A stretch of 29,212 nt of DNA from [Eubacterium] saphenum (lineage in GTDB: Bacteria > Bacillota > Clostridia > Peptostreptococcales > Anaerovoracaceae). Location: positions 1-29,212 of the forward strand of contig SFHC01000025.1 in the NCBI GenBank assembly GCA_004555725.1. Direction: 5' to 3'. The position numbers and the translations under genes are program-made. This document shows, one piece after another, positions 19,356 through 26,713 of the stretch (the stretch's first letter is position 1; the number at the start of each line of letters is the position of its first letter). The notes below the pieces were generated by a model that ran no database searches, was not told the origin of the DNA, and was given only the letters and a program-made list of their open reading frames with translations.

Positions 19356-19383
19356 ATTATCATGAACAATGAAGAATTGTCAA
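19356..19383 (-). promoter_or_regulatory. Sigma-A-type promoter for the 86-residue membrane protein gene
   Basis: On the - strand TTGACA (19383-19378) is followed after 16 bp by GATAAT (19361-19356). The -35 hexamer overlaps the stop codon of the VanZ-like gene. It would start a transcript near 19349, about 90 nt before the start codon at 19260. Confidence 0.65.
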
Positions 19384-19922
19384 TGCTCTGATTTTGATTT
19401 CCATAATGAATATAATGAAAATCCGAGTATTCCGCCGACGGTGTTAAGAATCACATCGGCAGAGTCAATCTGACGGAAATAAAAGGAACAGAATCCGCTG
19501 ATGTTCTCCACGAGCTGCAGAAACTCAATTGAAAATGGAAATAGGAGCGATATCAGAACAGCGTTTCTGAAGTGAAAGCTCCTTTTGCAGACAGCAGATA
19601 ATATTGGAATCAGTGGCAGAAAGAGAACAATGTTTCCGAGTATATTCCGGAGGTTAAATTCACGTGATGGATATAGAGCTGATAATGGATTCAGCTGAAT
19701 CATTGAAGACAGGGAGATATTCGACTTTATTGGCGGGCATTGAATCGGGAGCAGTGTCAAGACGGTTAATCCGGTAAAATAGACCCATGCCAGACATACG
19801 AGCAGTTCATGCTTCTTGTTGAGTGAGAGTGAAAGATGCTTATGTTTCTTACATCTGATAATTAATACAAATATATAAAGAATTAAAGAAGCATAGATCC
19901 CTGTTTCTATATCAATTAACAT
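19380..19922 (-). CDS. VanZ-family membrane protein
   Basis: A 180-residue integral membrane protein with about four or five hydrophobic segments. It carries VanZ signatures: LNPLSALYPSREFNLRNILG leading into a NIVLFLPLIP block, FSIEFLQLVENISGF, and near the C-terminus the RQIDSADVILNTVGGILGF motif. VanZ was first described beside vancomycin-resistance genes, where it contributes to low-level teicoplanin resistance, but most chromosomal homologues have no demonstrated role. No van genes are present here, so no resistance is implied. AGGAG lies about nine bases before ATG 19922. It lies downstream of the LytTR regulator on the same strand and could be in its regulon. Confidence 0.85.
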   Translation of the reverse strand: MLIDIETGIYASLILYIFVLIIRCKKHKHLSLSLNKKHELLVCLAWVYFTGLTVLTLLPIQCPPIKSNISLSSMIQLNPLSALYPSREFNLRNILGNIVLFLPLIPILSAVCKRSFHFRNAVLISLLFPFSIEFLQLVENISGFCSFYFRQIDSADVILNTVGGILGFSLYSLWKSKSEH

Positions 19923-20007
19923 TCTGAAAGTCTCCTTTCATGTGATGGAAAAATGATGTGTTGATATAATTAAGGTATCATATATGCTTCTTTGAAATCA
20001 AGTGATA

Positions 20008-20106
20008 CTATTTCTTGTTTTCGGAGTAAAGCATTATGGAGAACAGCAGCGCAAATCCCAGCAGGATTCCGGGGGTTGCTCCTTCCAGAAAGTCCCGGAA
20101 ATAATG
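20008..20106 (-). pseudogene. Possible remnant of a small membrane protein
   Basis: A 32-residue open stretch on the - strand reads DFLEGATPGILLGFALLFS, then IMLYSENKK and a stop. It resembles the C-terminal membrane anchor of small Clostridial proteins. No usable start codon follows the purine-rich GGAAGGAG inside it. A TTGACA (20133-20128) and CATTAT pair with 18-bp spacing lies just upstream on the same strand. It may be the tail of a decayed gene or chance. Confidence 0.25.
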
Positions 20107-20126
20107 ACGACTGTAATATATTATTG

Positions 20127-20972
20127 TCAATCAGCGTGTGTTTCTTTCATCAGTGAAAGGAACTGTTTCTTAAAGGCGGTGTACTTCTTTTCCGGGACAC
20201 GGAGAGTGACATTGTTCCAGAGATCGATCTCGCATCGGCGGATTTTCCGGATGTATAACGGGTTTACCATGTAACTGACGGAAGGTTTCAGGAAAATATC
20301 CGGGTATCGTTCGGAAAAATAGGAGAGCGGCCGAGAACTTCGAAGACTGGTGTTTCGCGTGTGGACAATGGACTGGTGCCCTCCGCTTGCAGATTCAATC
20401 CATACGACTGAACCGGAAGGAAAAGAATAAACGGTGCCGTAGGGCGCAGGAATCAGAATCCGGGTGGACGCAGATTTTTTCGAATGCTGAAGTCCCGCAG
20501 AGAGGGCTGAGGTGGCCATATCCCCGAATGTATTGTACTGAAGATCACGTTCATCCGGAGCGATGGGGTTGGAAATATGCAGGGCCACAATGCGGTATGC
20601 GGAATCTTCCTCCTCAGTCGCGGCGGCAGAAGGCTGCAGAATCCAGGAGGCCTGCAGCGTCTGCGGGTGACGGATTACCGTGCCGTCATCTTTTTTCCAG
20701 ATTACGGTGTACATGCAGATGACCTCGCAGGACATCGCGGTAAGGGGAATGGCAAATGTCCGGATGTTTTCCAGAATGAAGTCCGTCATAGGAGCACCGG
20801 AACTCCAGGCGTTTCGGATTGATGTTCCCGAAGAGAAGAACTGTCCGGTGCGGGGACCGATGAACACCGCTTTTTCATCCATGTGCGTAAAAAGGGAGTC
20901 AATATTTTTCTTGCAATAGTTATCCATCAATTCCAGTGTAAAAGAAATCGCTTTTTTAATATCCATGTTCAT
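20127..20972 (-). CDS. One-component regulator: NTF2-like domain plus LytTR DNA-binding domain
   Basis: A protein of about 281 residues in two parts. Residues 1-140 or so (TLELMDNYCKKNIDSLFTHM, ENIRTFAIPLTAMSCEVICM, IWKKDDGTVIRHPQTLQASW) resemble an NTF2/SnoaL-like cone fold, a small-molecule or dimerisation module. Residues from about 170 to the end (VYSFPSGSVVWIES, SIVHTRNTSLRSS, ERYPDIFLKPSVSYMVNPLY, then IRKIRRCEIDLWNNVTLRVP) match a LytTR domain, including the conserved HxSYxVN-like patch, here KPSVSYMVN. There is no receiver domain, so it would not be a standard response regulator. The ATG at 20972 follows GGTGGG; an ATG at 20996 with no visible site is the alternative. Downstream on the same strand lie a possible small ORF and the VanZ-like gene, plausible targets. 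Confidence 0.75.
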   Translation of the reverse strand: MNMDIKKAISFTLELMDNYCKKNIDSLFTHMDEKAVFIGPRTGQFFSSGTSIRNAWSSGAPMTDFILENIRTFAIPLTAMSCEVICMYTVIWKKDDGTVIRHPQTLQASWILQPSAAATEEEDSAYRIVALHISNPIAPDERDLQYNTFGDMATSALSAGLQHSKKSASTRILIPAPYGTVYSFPSGSVVWIESASGGHQSIVHTRNTSLRSSRPLSYFSERYPDIFLKPSVSYMVNPLYIRKIRRCEIDLWNNVTLRVPEKKYTAFKKQFLSLMKETHAD

Positions 20973-21196
20973 AGTTTTACCCACCAGTTTCAACATTTTT
21001 GCATAACAATTTACAGGTGTTTTATGGTGAATTGATTAACTGTAATTGAATGTTATATGTGATTTTTCTCACTAAATGTGAAGGAGATGCATCCGTAAGT
21101 GGTACTTTCCTCAGAAAAACGGTCTGTTTTAAAATGGCTGGGACGGCGGATCAGTCAGGAAAATTCCTTGCGGCGGTTGTTTTTTGTCCCAATGAA

Positions 21197-21685
21197 TCAC
21201 CGGATCAGCCCCTGCTTCTGCAGATAGGCCAGAAGTCCCTGGCATCCGTCCACGATGTCCTGCCAGGTTTTCTGAAAATTACCGGTATACCAAGGGTCTG
21301 CAACATCACGCGGGTGGTCGGTGTAGTCCAGCAGCAGGGAGAGCTTTCCGGCGGCCTCGTTTCCGAGAATGCGGCGCATGCCACGCATATTTTCCTGATC
21401 CATGCCGATGAGGTGGTCGAATTTCAGCCCGTCTTCTCTCGTCAGAAGTGATGCGCGCAGGGAGTCGGCCAGTTTTCCGCCCAGGCCATGCCGCTTCAGC
21501 TCATCCATTGCAGGCGGGTAGATGGGGTTGCTGCGGCCGTTCCAGATTTCTTCTGTCGTGGTTGCCGCAGAGTCGATGAAGAACTGGTCTTCAAGGCCGT
21601 GTTCGTTTACCAGATGCTGCATGTACACCTGGGCCATTGGCGAACGGCAGATATTGCCGTGACAGATAAAAAGGATTTTGATCAT
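21197..21685 (-). CDS. Low-molecular-weight protein-tyrosine phosphatase
   Basis: A 162-residue cytosolic phosphatase that removes phosphate from tyrosine (and possibly arginine) residues of proteins. The P-loop CHGNICRS gives nucleophile Cys8 and Arg14 (CX5R), and the general acid is Asp130 in DPWYTGNF. Both are correctly placed for the family and the length is normal. ATG 21685 has GGAGG six to seven bases upstream; the frame extends nine codons further without a site. No kinase or polysaccharide gene is adjacent, so the partner cannot be deduced. It is divergent from the DUF4236 gene across 241 bp. Confidence 0.93.
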   Translation of the reverse strand: MIKILFICHGNICRSPMAQVYMQHLVNEHGLEDQFFIDSAATTTEEIWNGRSNPIYPPAMDELKRHGLGGKLADSLRASLLTREDGLKFDHLIGMDQENMRGMRRILGNEAAGKLSLLLDYTDHPRDVADPWYTGNFQKTWQDIVDGCQGLLAYLQKQGLIR

Positions 21686-21881
21686 GGTTGAACCTCCGAA
21701 TTTGGAAAGCAATTGGTTAACGGGTTGGTTGGTGTATACTGTATAACTGTAATTGTAGCAGATTCTGGGTGGGAGGACTAGTATCTGACGAGCAGCGGTT
21801 TGATGCGAAACAGATTTAATTTGTGTGGATTTATTTACTGTGAATGTGATGCCGATGTCTTCTGCACCGGATGTTTTGCGT

Positions 21882-21887
21882 TATAAT
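21882..21887 (+). promoter_or_regulatory. -10 candidate for the DUF4236 operon
   Basis: TATAAT at 21882-21887 lies 40 bp before the DUF4236 start. No recognisable -35 is at 16-18 bp. GGGAGGAAG before ATG 21927 supplies the ribosome binding site. Confidence 0.4.
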
Positions 21888-21926
21888 ATTCGTTAAGAAT
21901 ACAAGAACAGGGAGGAAGAACCGAGC

Positions 21927-23297
21927 ATGAGATTTCGAAAATCCATTACCATTTGCAAAGGTGTCCGTGTGAATTTTTCCAAGTCAGGAACCAGCCTGAC
22001 GGTCGGGCCGCGGGGAGCTTCTGTAAATATCGGAAAGAACGGGACTTATTTAAATACCGGTATCCCGGGAACGGGCCTTTACGACCGGACAAAAATCGGA
22101 GGCGGCAAGAGGAAAACGGGCGCGTCGTCCCGCCGCCCGGCCGCGGCGCAGAATACTTCTGCACGTTCAGGCAGCGGCCGAGCGGACTATTCCAGGAATT
22201 CCTGTAACCCATATACGTCAGCAGCCGGCGGCTCGCCGGAAACGTTCAACGGCGGCGATTTCCGACTGGATTATAAAGAAGACGGAACGGTTGACATTTA
22301 CGACGCCAATACGGGTGAGCGGATTCTCAATCCCGCCATACTTCGCGCCATCCGCCGGACACCGGAATACAATGAGGGCGTCGCAAAATTATCGGCTCAG
22401 CGTCTGCAGGAAGAAAATGCGGAAACCCAGGAAATCGAGAACCTGTATAAGAAATCGTGCCCGGTTTACCCGGTTTCCGAATACCAGAGCCGCCTGGATG
22501 CCCTGAAACCGCAGCAGTATCAGGCAAAAACATACCCGGTGCCGCAGCCTTCAAAGGAAGACATAACTGCGAAACTCCGGAAAGATGCGGAAGCATCGGT
22601 AAAAACGTGGAAGTTCTGGCAGAAGGACCAGCTGATCGAAGAGTATATACAGGAACATATCCGTCAGGCCCTTGCAGATGCTGTTGTAGAGTGGAAGGTG
22701 GATAAGGATGATTTTGTCCGGAAAGAACAGGAACGCGCGGAGACGGAGAACGCGAACTATCAGCGGGCATATCAGGCGCAGAAGGAACATTTTCAGAAAC
22801 TCCTGGAAAATGACGCGGAGACCATCGATTCGGTGCTGAACGACTGGATCGCCGGCGTGGAAATGCCGTTTGCGTTCCACATTGATTACCAGCTGGAAGG
22901 GGACATGCTGCGTGTGGATCTGGATCTTCCGGAGATTGAGGATATGCCGAGAACTTATGCGCAGCAGCTGGCCAGCGGAATGGTAAAAGTCAAGGACAAG
23001 CCGCAGAAAAAGATCAAATCCGATTACTACGACTGCGTCCTGGGGCTCGGGCTGTGCATTGCCACTCATTTTTTCGGTCTCGCCGTCGGAGTGCAGCAGA
23101 TCGTCATGTCGGCATACACCCAGCGCCGGGACAAGACCGGCCGCATGCGCGACGATTATATCTATTCCGTGAAATTCAAACGCGATGACCTGCTGGACCT
23201 GGATCTGCAGAAACCTGTGGACGAACTGTTTTTCAGGAACGAAAACATCTGCAATGTTCTGTACGATAAAACCTTTAAAACCATCATCCCATTTTAG
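21927..23297 (+). CDS. DUF4236 protein with long coiled-coil and C-terminal domain
   Basis: A 456-residue protein. Residues 1-57 (MRFRKSITICKGVRVNFSKS, TVGPRGASVNIGKNGTY, GIPGTGLYDR) are a clear DUF4236 domain, a glycine-rich beta module of unknown role. Residues 60-108 form a low-complexity Ser/Ala/Arg/Gly linker. Residues 111-150 (FRLDYKEDGTVDIYDANTGE) look like a small beta unit. Residues 150-300 are strongly helical and charged, with Gln/Glu-rich segments likely to form a coiled coil. Residues 315-456 form a C-terminal domain (FHIDYQLEGDMLRVDLDLPE, and DYYDCVLGLGLCIATHFFGL with a hydrophobic helix near 370-394). The next gene starts 11 bp downstream with its own AGGAGG, so the two form an operon. 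No catalytic motif is visible. I cannot assign a function. Confidence 0.85.
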   Translation: MRFRKSITICKGVRVNFSKSGTSLTVGPRGASVNIGKNGTYLNTGIPGTGLYDRTKIGGGKRKTGASSRRPAAAQNTSARSGSGRADYSRNSCNPYTSAAGGSPETFNGGDFRLDYKEDGTVDIYDANTGERILNPAILRAIRRTPEYNEGVAKLSAQRLQEENAETQEIENLYKKSCPVYPVSEYQSRLDALKPQQYQAKTYPVPQPSKEDITAKLRKDAEASVKTWKFWQKDQLIEEYIQEHIRQALADAVVEWKVDKDDFVRKEQERAETENANYQRAYQAQKEHFQKLLENDAETIDSVLNDWIAGVEMPFAFHIDYQLEGDMLRVDLDLPEIEDMPRTYAQQLASGMVKVKDKPQKKIKSDYYDCVLGLGLCIATHFFGLAVGVQQIVMSAYTQRRDKTGRMRDDYIYSVKFKRDDLLDLDLQKPVDELFFRNENICNVLYDKTFKTIIPF

Positions 23298-23308
23298 GAG
23301 GCGCAGCA

Positions 23309-23971
23309 ATGCAAGACCAGACACATACATTCACCTGGAAACTGAAGAAATCCGCGTGGGTCCTCCTGTCTTTTTTCGGACTCGCGTGGCTTGGAATTTC
23401 ATATGCCGGAAAGAAAGCGCAGAATCAGAGGTGGCGCATTGCCGGCGGGGTTTACGCCGTGCTGCAGATCGGAACTTTTCTGGCGTGCCTGTGCATCAGC
23501 AGCCACAGCGCGCTGTACGGTAAAATGGTTGATCTCTGGGCCGCGGTCTACTTTCTCGGCGTTATCCATTCCTTTATTATTCTGCGGATGTATCTGAAAT
23601 GCATTTCAGAAGATGGCGCTGCCGTTTCGCCAGCCGCTCCTTATTCGACAAAAATCACCCGCCCAGAGGCCGACGCATTCCGGCCGGCACCAGCACCAGC
23701 CGCAGAGCCGCAGCCGGAAACTGTCACTGCCACGGCACCAGCACCCGCTGCAGAGCCGCAGCCGGCAGCAGCAAGCCCGCATGCCGTCAATGTTAATACA
23801 TGTAACGTCAGCGATTTCAAGACGCTGCCGGGAATGACCCCGGACAGAATAGAACGGGTTCTGCAGTACCGGGAGGAAAACGGCGGCTTTCTGTCGGTGG
23901 AGGAGTTTATCGCCGCCGCGGATATTCCGCTGCAGGATGAGGAAGCGGTAAGAGAACGGATTTACTGCTAA
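23309..23971 (+). CDS. Membrane protein with C-terminal helix-hairpin-helix domain
   Basis: A 220-residue protein with three hydrophobic segments (about residues 14-32, 43-64 and 74-96). A Pro/Ala/Glu linker contains a tandem copy of APAPAAEPQP (near 127-136 and 143-152). At 160-220 there is a ComEA-like helix-hairpin-helix domain (VNVNTCNVSDFKTLPGMTPD, then RIERVLQYREENGGFLSVEE). HHH domains of this type bind DNA non-specifically, as in ComEA, but ComEA has one membrane anchor and a different layout. No other competence gene is nearby. AGGAGG sits just before ATG 23309. Its tight linkage to the DUF4236 gene suggests a common function, perhaps at the membrane. The side of the membrane on which the HHH domain lies is unresolved. 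Confidence 0.8.
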   Translation: MQDQTHTFTWKLKKSAWVLLSFFGLAWLGISYAGKKAQNQRWRIAGGVYAVLQIGTFLACLCISSHSALYGKMVDLWAAVYFLGVIHSFIILRMYLKCISEDGAAVSPAAPYSTKITRPEADAFRPAPAPAAEPQPETVTATAPAPAAEPQPAAASPHAVNVNTCNVSDFKTLPGMTPDRIERVLQYREENGGFLSVEEFIAAADIPLQDEEAVRERIYC

Positions 23972-23993
23972 CGTGAACAGAAAGGAGCCACGC

Positions 23994-24542
23994 TTGAGCA
24001 AGCTGTATTTTGTCAGACATGGGGAAACGGTATGGAATGTGGAGAATAAAATCTGCGGAGCGACAGACAGTCCGCTGACGGAAAGAGGGTGTGAGCAGGC
24101 CCGGGAAACCGGACGGCTGCTGCGTCGGAAACTTGAGGCGGGGGAGATCCGGATAGATGAGATTCTGACATCGCCGCTGAGCCGCGCCCGGGACACGGCA
24201 GAAGAAATTTCGAAGATGACGGGTGTTCCGATGCGGGTTGAGGAACGGCTGATGGAGCAGAATTTCGGGAAATGGGAGTCGACACCGCGCGACGGGCAGG
24301 ATTTTCGGCTTGCAAAAGAGAATTTCATCGACAGTTATGACGGCGGGGAGTCCATGCTGCGGGTCGCGCAGAGGATTTACAATCTGCTGGATGATCTGAA
24401 GCATCAGCCGGAAAAAACGTATCTCCTGACGGCGCATAACGGGATTTCCCGTTTTATCGAGTCATATTTCAGAGATATGACGAACGCGGAGTTTGCCGGG
24501 TTCGGGATCCGGAATGCGGAGGTCCGGGAGTATGAGTTTTAG
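23994..24542 (+). CDS. Histidine phosphatase family protein (phosphoglycerate mutase-like)
   Basis: A 182-residue member of the histidine phosphatase superfamily. The RHG motif (LYFVRHGETVWN) gives Arg8 and catalytic His9. Arg64 in SPLSRARDTA, Glu88 in RLMEQNFGKWE and His148 in LLTAHNGISRF complete the phosphate pocket. The short length and motif spacing fit CobC/GpmB-like small-molecule phosphatases rather than the glycolytic mutase. I chose TTG 23994 because AAAGGAG lies seven bases upstream and LYFVRHG then sits near the N-terminus; a GTG at 23973 would add seven residues. It follows the HHH gene by 22 bp and is likely in the same transcript. The substrate is not deducible. Confidence 0.88.
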   Translation: MSKLYFVRHGETVWNVENKICGATDSPLTERGCEQARETGRLLRRKLEAGEIRIDEILTSPLSRARDTAEEISKMTGVPMRVEERLMEQNFGKWESTPRDGQDFRLAKENFIDSYDGGESMLRVAQRIYNLLDDLKHQPEKTYLLTAHNGISRFIESYFRDMTNAEFAGFGIRNAEVREYEF

Positions 24543-24908
24543 CAGACTAACGGATCTGGCGGCGATGAGGGACAGGGACACTCAGGGGGCGGCCTGCTCC
24601 GGAGCCTGGATCTTCAGGGTGCGTGTATTCGTTAACGGCCGGCATGTGCAGCGTGCTGTTCCGTCTGTTCCTTAAGAAGCGCGAACCAGTCCCGGAAGCG
24701 CTTTTTCTGCTCCGCCTTGCAGACGCAGCAGTGCAGTTTACTGTCTGAGTGTGTGTTGCCGTGTTTATTTTTCTGTCTGCAGAACACCGGGATCCTGACG
24801 GATGATGTTCTCCAGGCAGCTGAATATTTATGCGGACAAAATCCAGGCAGCAAGGTGGCAGTTTCCTGTCCGGTACAGGGAAAGTAATCATGAATAATTG
24901 TATACAAT

Positions 24909-24976
24909 AGGAGTTTCATGTTTTCTGTTATCGAAAGTCAGAGAAACAGCGATTTGAGAACACAAAAAAGGAGTTT
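24909..24976 (+). repeat. Left arm of a dispersed inverted repeat
   Basis: Two motifs lie here: AGGAGTTTC followed by GTTTTCTGTTATC (24909-24936), and AACACAAAAAAGGAGTTT (24959-24976). Both match the - strand of the right arm (25 of 28 and 18 of 18 bases by eye). AGGAGTTT therefore occurs twice in this arm. Confidence 0.65.
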
Positions 24977-25058
24977 TCAGACGCAGCAGGCAGAGGACAA
25001 CCGCAGATCGCACTTGCGGAAGGCGAGTTTGCAAAATTGTATACAGTTTAAGATGTGG

Positions 25059-25099
25059 AGGTGCCGGATCCGATCGTCTGCTGATCGGATCCGGCACCT
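25059..25099. terminator. Long hairpin, possible terminator
   Basis: AGGTGCCGGATCCGATC (25059-25075) pairs perfectly with its complement at 25083-25099 over the loop GTCTGCT, a 17-bp stem. The downstream + strand reads TTCTATTCTG, only weakly T-rich. It lies over 500 bp from the nearest upstream gene end, so it may be a structural part of a mobile repeat rather than a terminator. Confidence 0.55.
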
Positions 25100-25273
25100 T
25101 CTATTCTGTCCTGTATAACAATAAATACGAGGTGCTGTCTTTTAATTTGTTTCACGCGGATAAGAATGAGATTATCGGTATATATATAAATTCGCGCATG
25201 GATCTTTTCCTGCAGCTTCTGTTGAATTCTCACGGCTGAAATAAATGTGTTCCGTAACAATGATTATTTTACG

Positions 25274-25311
25274 TTTTGATAACAGAAAACCCGAAACTCC
25301 TTTTTTGTGTT
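25274..25311 (-). repeat. Right arm of a dispersed inverted repeat
   Basis: Read on the - strand, this segment joins both motifs of the left arm: AACACAAAAAAGGAGTTT directly followed by C, GG and GTTTTCTGTTATC. Left and right arms enclose about 300 bp including the long hairpin. Confidence 0.65.
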
Positions 25312-25566
25312 TTCTTTTCGCCGGATTTCTGGATTTTCGGAACACAATTATGTCGCATAAGACACAATGCATATCGTGCGCATTGTGCATGGTATACACA
25401 GCCTGTTTTCTCTGCATTCTGCCTTCGCTGCGATGAGACAGAAGGCTGCTCTCCGTTCATAATCTCCGTAGCCTGGCGCAATCGGATCTGTTTTCGGCGT
25501 CTGCTGATGTTTGATATCCATGCAGGTTTGGTAAAATTAATCAAGATCGTATACCCAGCTAATCCA

Positions 25567-25575
25567 TGTTAAAAT
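25567..25575 (+). promoter_or_regulatory. Extended -10 promoter candidate for the ABC transporter operon
   Basis: TGT followed by TAAAAT (25570-25575) forms an extended -10 about 80 bp before the first gene. No strong -35 is visible, as is usual for extended -10 promoters. Confidence 0.45.
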
Positions 25576-25657
25576 AGAAAAGCGATGAAAGGAAACAGAT
25601 ACTGGCGTACTGTCAGATATCTGTCCACAAGTGCCTTGATCGCAGGAGGAGAAAACT

Positions 25658-25897
25658 ATGAGCAGTCAGGCAGATAAACAGATACTGGATCTCGTTAAAC
25701 CGGAATACATGAAGAAAATTCCGTTTTTCGTAAGAAAGCACGCGACAGGAAATACCTGCCGCCTGATTGAACGCGAGCATGCGGATCTGTACGCGCAGTT
25801 CGAGCAGGACGCCGTTCCGGAAGAAACCCGGGAAAAAATGCGTTCTATTATCAACACAATCTTTGAGGAGCGGATGAAGAAGCACGACATGCTGTAG
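25658..25897 (+). CDS. Small conserved-looking protein of unknown function
   Basis: A 79-residue soluble, highly charged protein, mainly helical (LVKPEYMKKIPFFVRKHA, then AQFEQDAVPEETREKMRSII). GGAGGAG precedes ATG 25658 at good spacing and codon use resembles the next genes. It lies 39 bp upstream of the ABC ATPase and is probably co-transcribed. No membrane segment, signal peptide or metal-binding motif is visible. I do not recognise it; an accessory or regulatory role for the transporter is only suggested by position. Confidence 0.65.
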   Translation: MSSQADKQILDLVKPEYMKKIPFFVRKHATGNTCRLIEREHADLYAQFEQDAVPEETREKMRSIINTIFEERMKKHDML

Positions 25898-25936
25898 CCG
25901 TCCGCCGCCCGTAACAGGCAGAAAAGGATAAGACAC

Positions 25937-26713
25937 ATGACTGAAAATATCATCACCATGCGGGGGATTGTCAAGAAATACCATATCGGCAAGCCCAACG
26001 AACTTGAAATTCTGCACGGCATCGATATGGATGTCCGGGAAGGGGAGTTCGTCTCCATCGTCGGCGCGTCAGGTGCGGGAAAGTCGACACTGATGAACAT
26101 TATCGGTATTCTCGACCGCGCGACCGCCGGAACCTATACCCTCGGAGGGACAAAAATCGAATCGTGCAAGGACAAAGAGCTTTCCGCGATCCGGAGCCGT
26201 AAAATCGGCTTCGTTTTCCAGAACTTCAATTTAATACAGAAAATTTCCGCCCTTGACAATGTCGCTTTGCCGATGATGTACGCAGGAACCGGAAGACGCG
26301 AGCGGGTTCAGCGAGCGGAGATGCTCCTGGACCTGGTGGACATGAAAGACCGGATGAAGCATAAGCCGACAGAACTTTCCGGCGGCCAGATGCAGCGCGT
26401 CGCCATCGCCCGTGCCATGGCCAACGATCCGGACATCATCCTCGCCGATGAGCCGACCGGCGCGCTGGACAGCAGGACCGGCGTCATGGTCATGGACATC
26501 TTCCACCGCCTGAACCGCGAGCAGGGGAAGACCATCGTCCTCATCACCCATAACAACGACCTGGCAGAAGAAACCGACCGCATCTACGCGATGTCAGACG
26601 GCCGCTTCACTTCTGTACGTGAAGGTTCAGCGATTCCGGACAAAAATGACCCGGCAGGGGAGAGAAATGACTCTGCCGGAACAGGCGGCAGCAGAGAGGA
26701 GGCGCAAAAATGA
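25937..26713 (+). CDS. ABC transporter ATP-binding protein, MacB/LolD type
   Basis: A 258-residue ATPase that powers the permease encoded next to it. Motifs in order: Walker A GASGAGKST (43-51), Q-loop Gln95 in FVFQNFNLI, signature LSGGQ (147-151), Walker B IILADEP (167-173), D-loop ALDS (176-179) and switch His205 in LITHNN. The FQNFNLI and LADEPTGALD forms are typical of the MacB/LolD subfamily, whose Gram-positive members export peptides or antimicrobials or act as mechanotransmitters. The C-terminal 35 residues are a charged, Gly-rich low-complexity tail, longer than usual. The stop overlaps the permease start (ATGA), giving translational coupling. Confidence 0.95.
   Translation: MTENIITMRGIVKKYHIGKPNELEILHGIDMDVREGEFVSIVGASGAGKSTLMNIIGILDRATAGTYTLGGTKIESCKDKELSAIRSRKIGFVFQNFNLIQKISALDNVALPMMYAGTGRRERVQRAEMLLDLVDMKDRMKHKPTELSGGQMQRVAIARAMANDPDIILADEPTGALDSRTGVMVMDIFHRLNREQGKTIVLITHNNDLAEETDRIYAMSDGRFTSVREGSAIPDKNDPAGERNDSAGTGGSREEAQK

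Larger units (their letters stand above)
24543..25657. other. Gene-poor 1.1-kb intergenic region rich in inverted repeats
   Basis: I see no convincing gene here; the open frames are short and lack recognisable domains or good start sites. Visible structures: an inverted repeat pair (24909-24976 against 25274-25311), a near-perfect long hairpin (25059-25099), and CACAATGC / GCATTGTG (25363-25370 and 25380-25387, 9-base loop). Several GTATAC-centred sites occur, including the 12-bp palindrome ATTGTATACAAT near 24898-24909 and a half-similar one near 25035. The promoter of the downstream operon lies at its right end. Confidence 0.6.

Noticed and set aside
20002..20274. Rightward 90-residue ORF overlapping the LytTR gene end
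   Set aside because: No ribosome binding site, no recognisable domain, and it overlaps a convincing gene.
24547..25572. Several 60-115-residue ORFs in the intergenic region
   Set aside because: They overlap each other on both strands, lack good start sites, and their shared peptides come from the inverted repeats.
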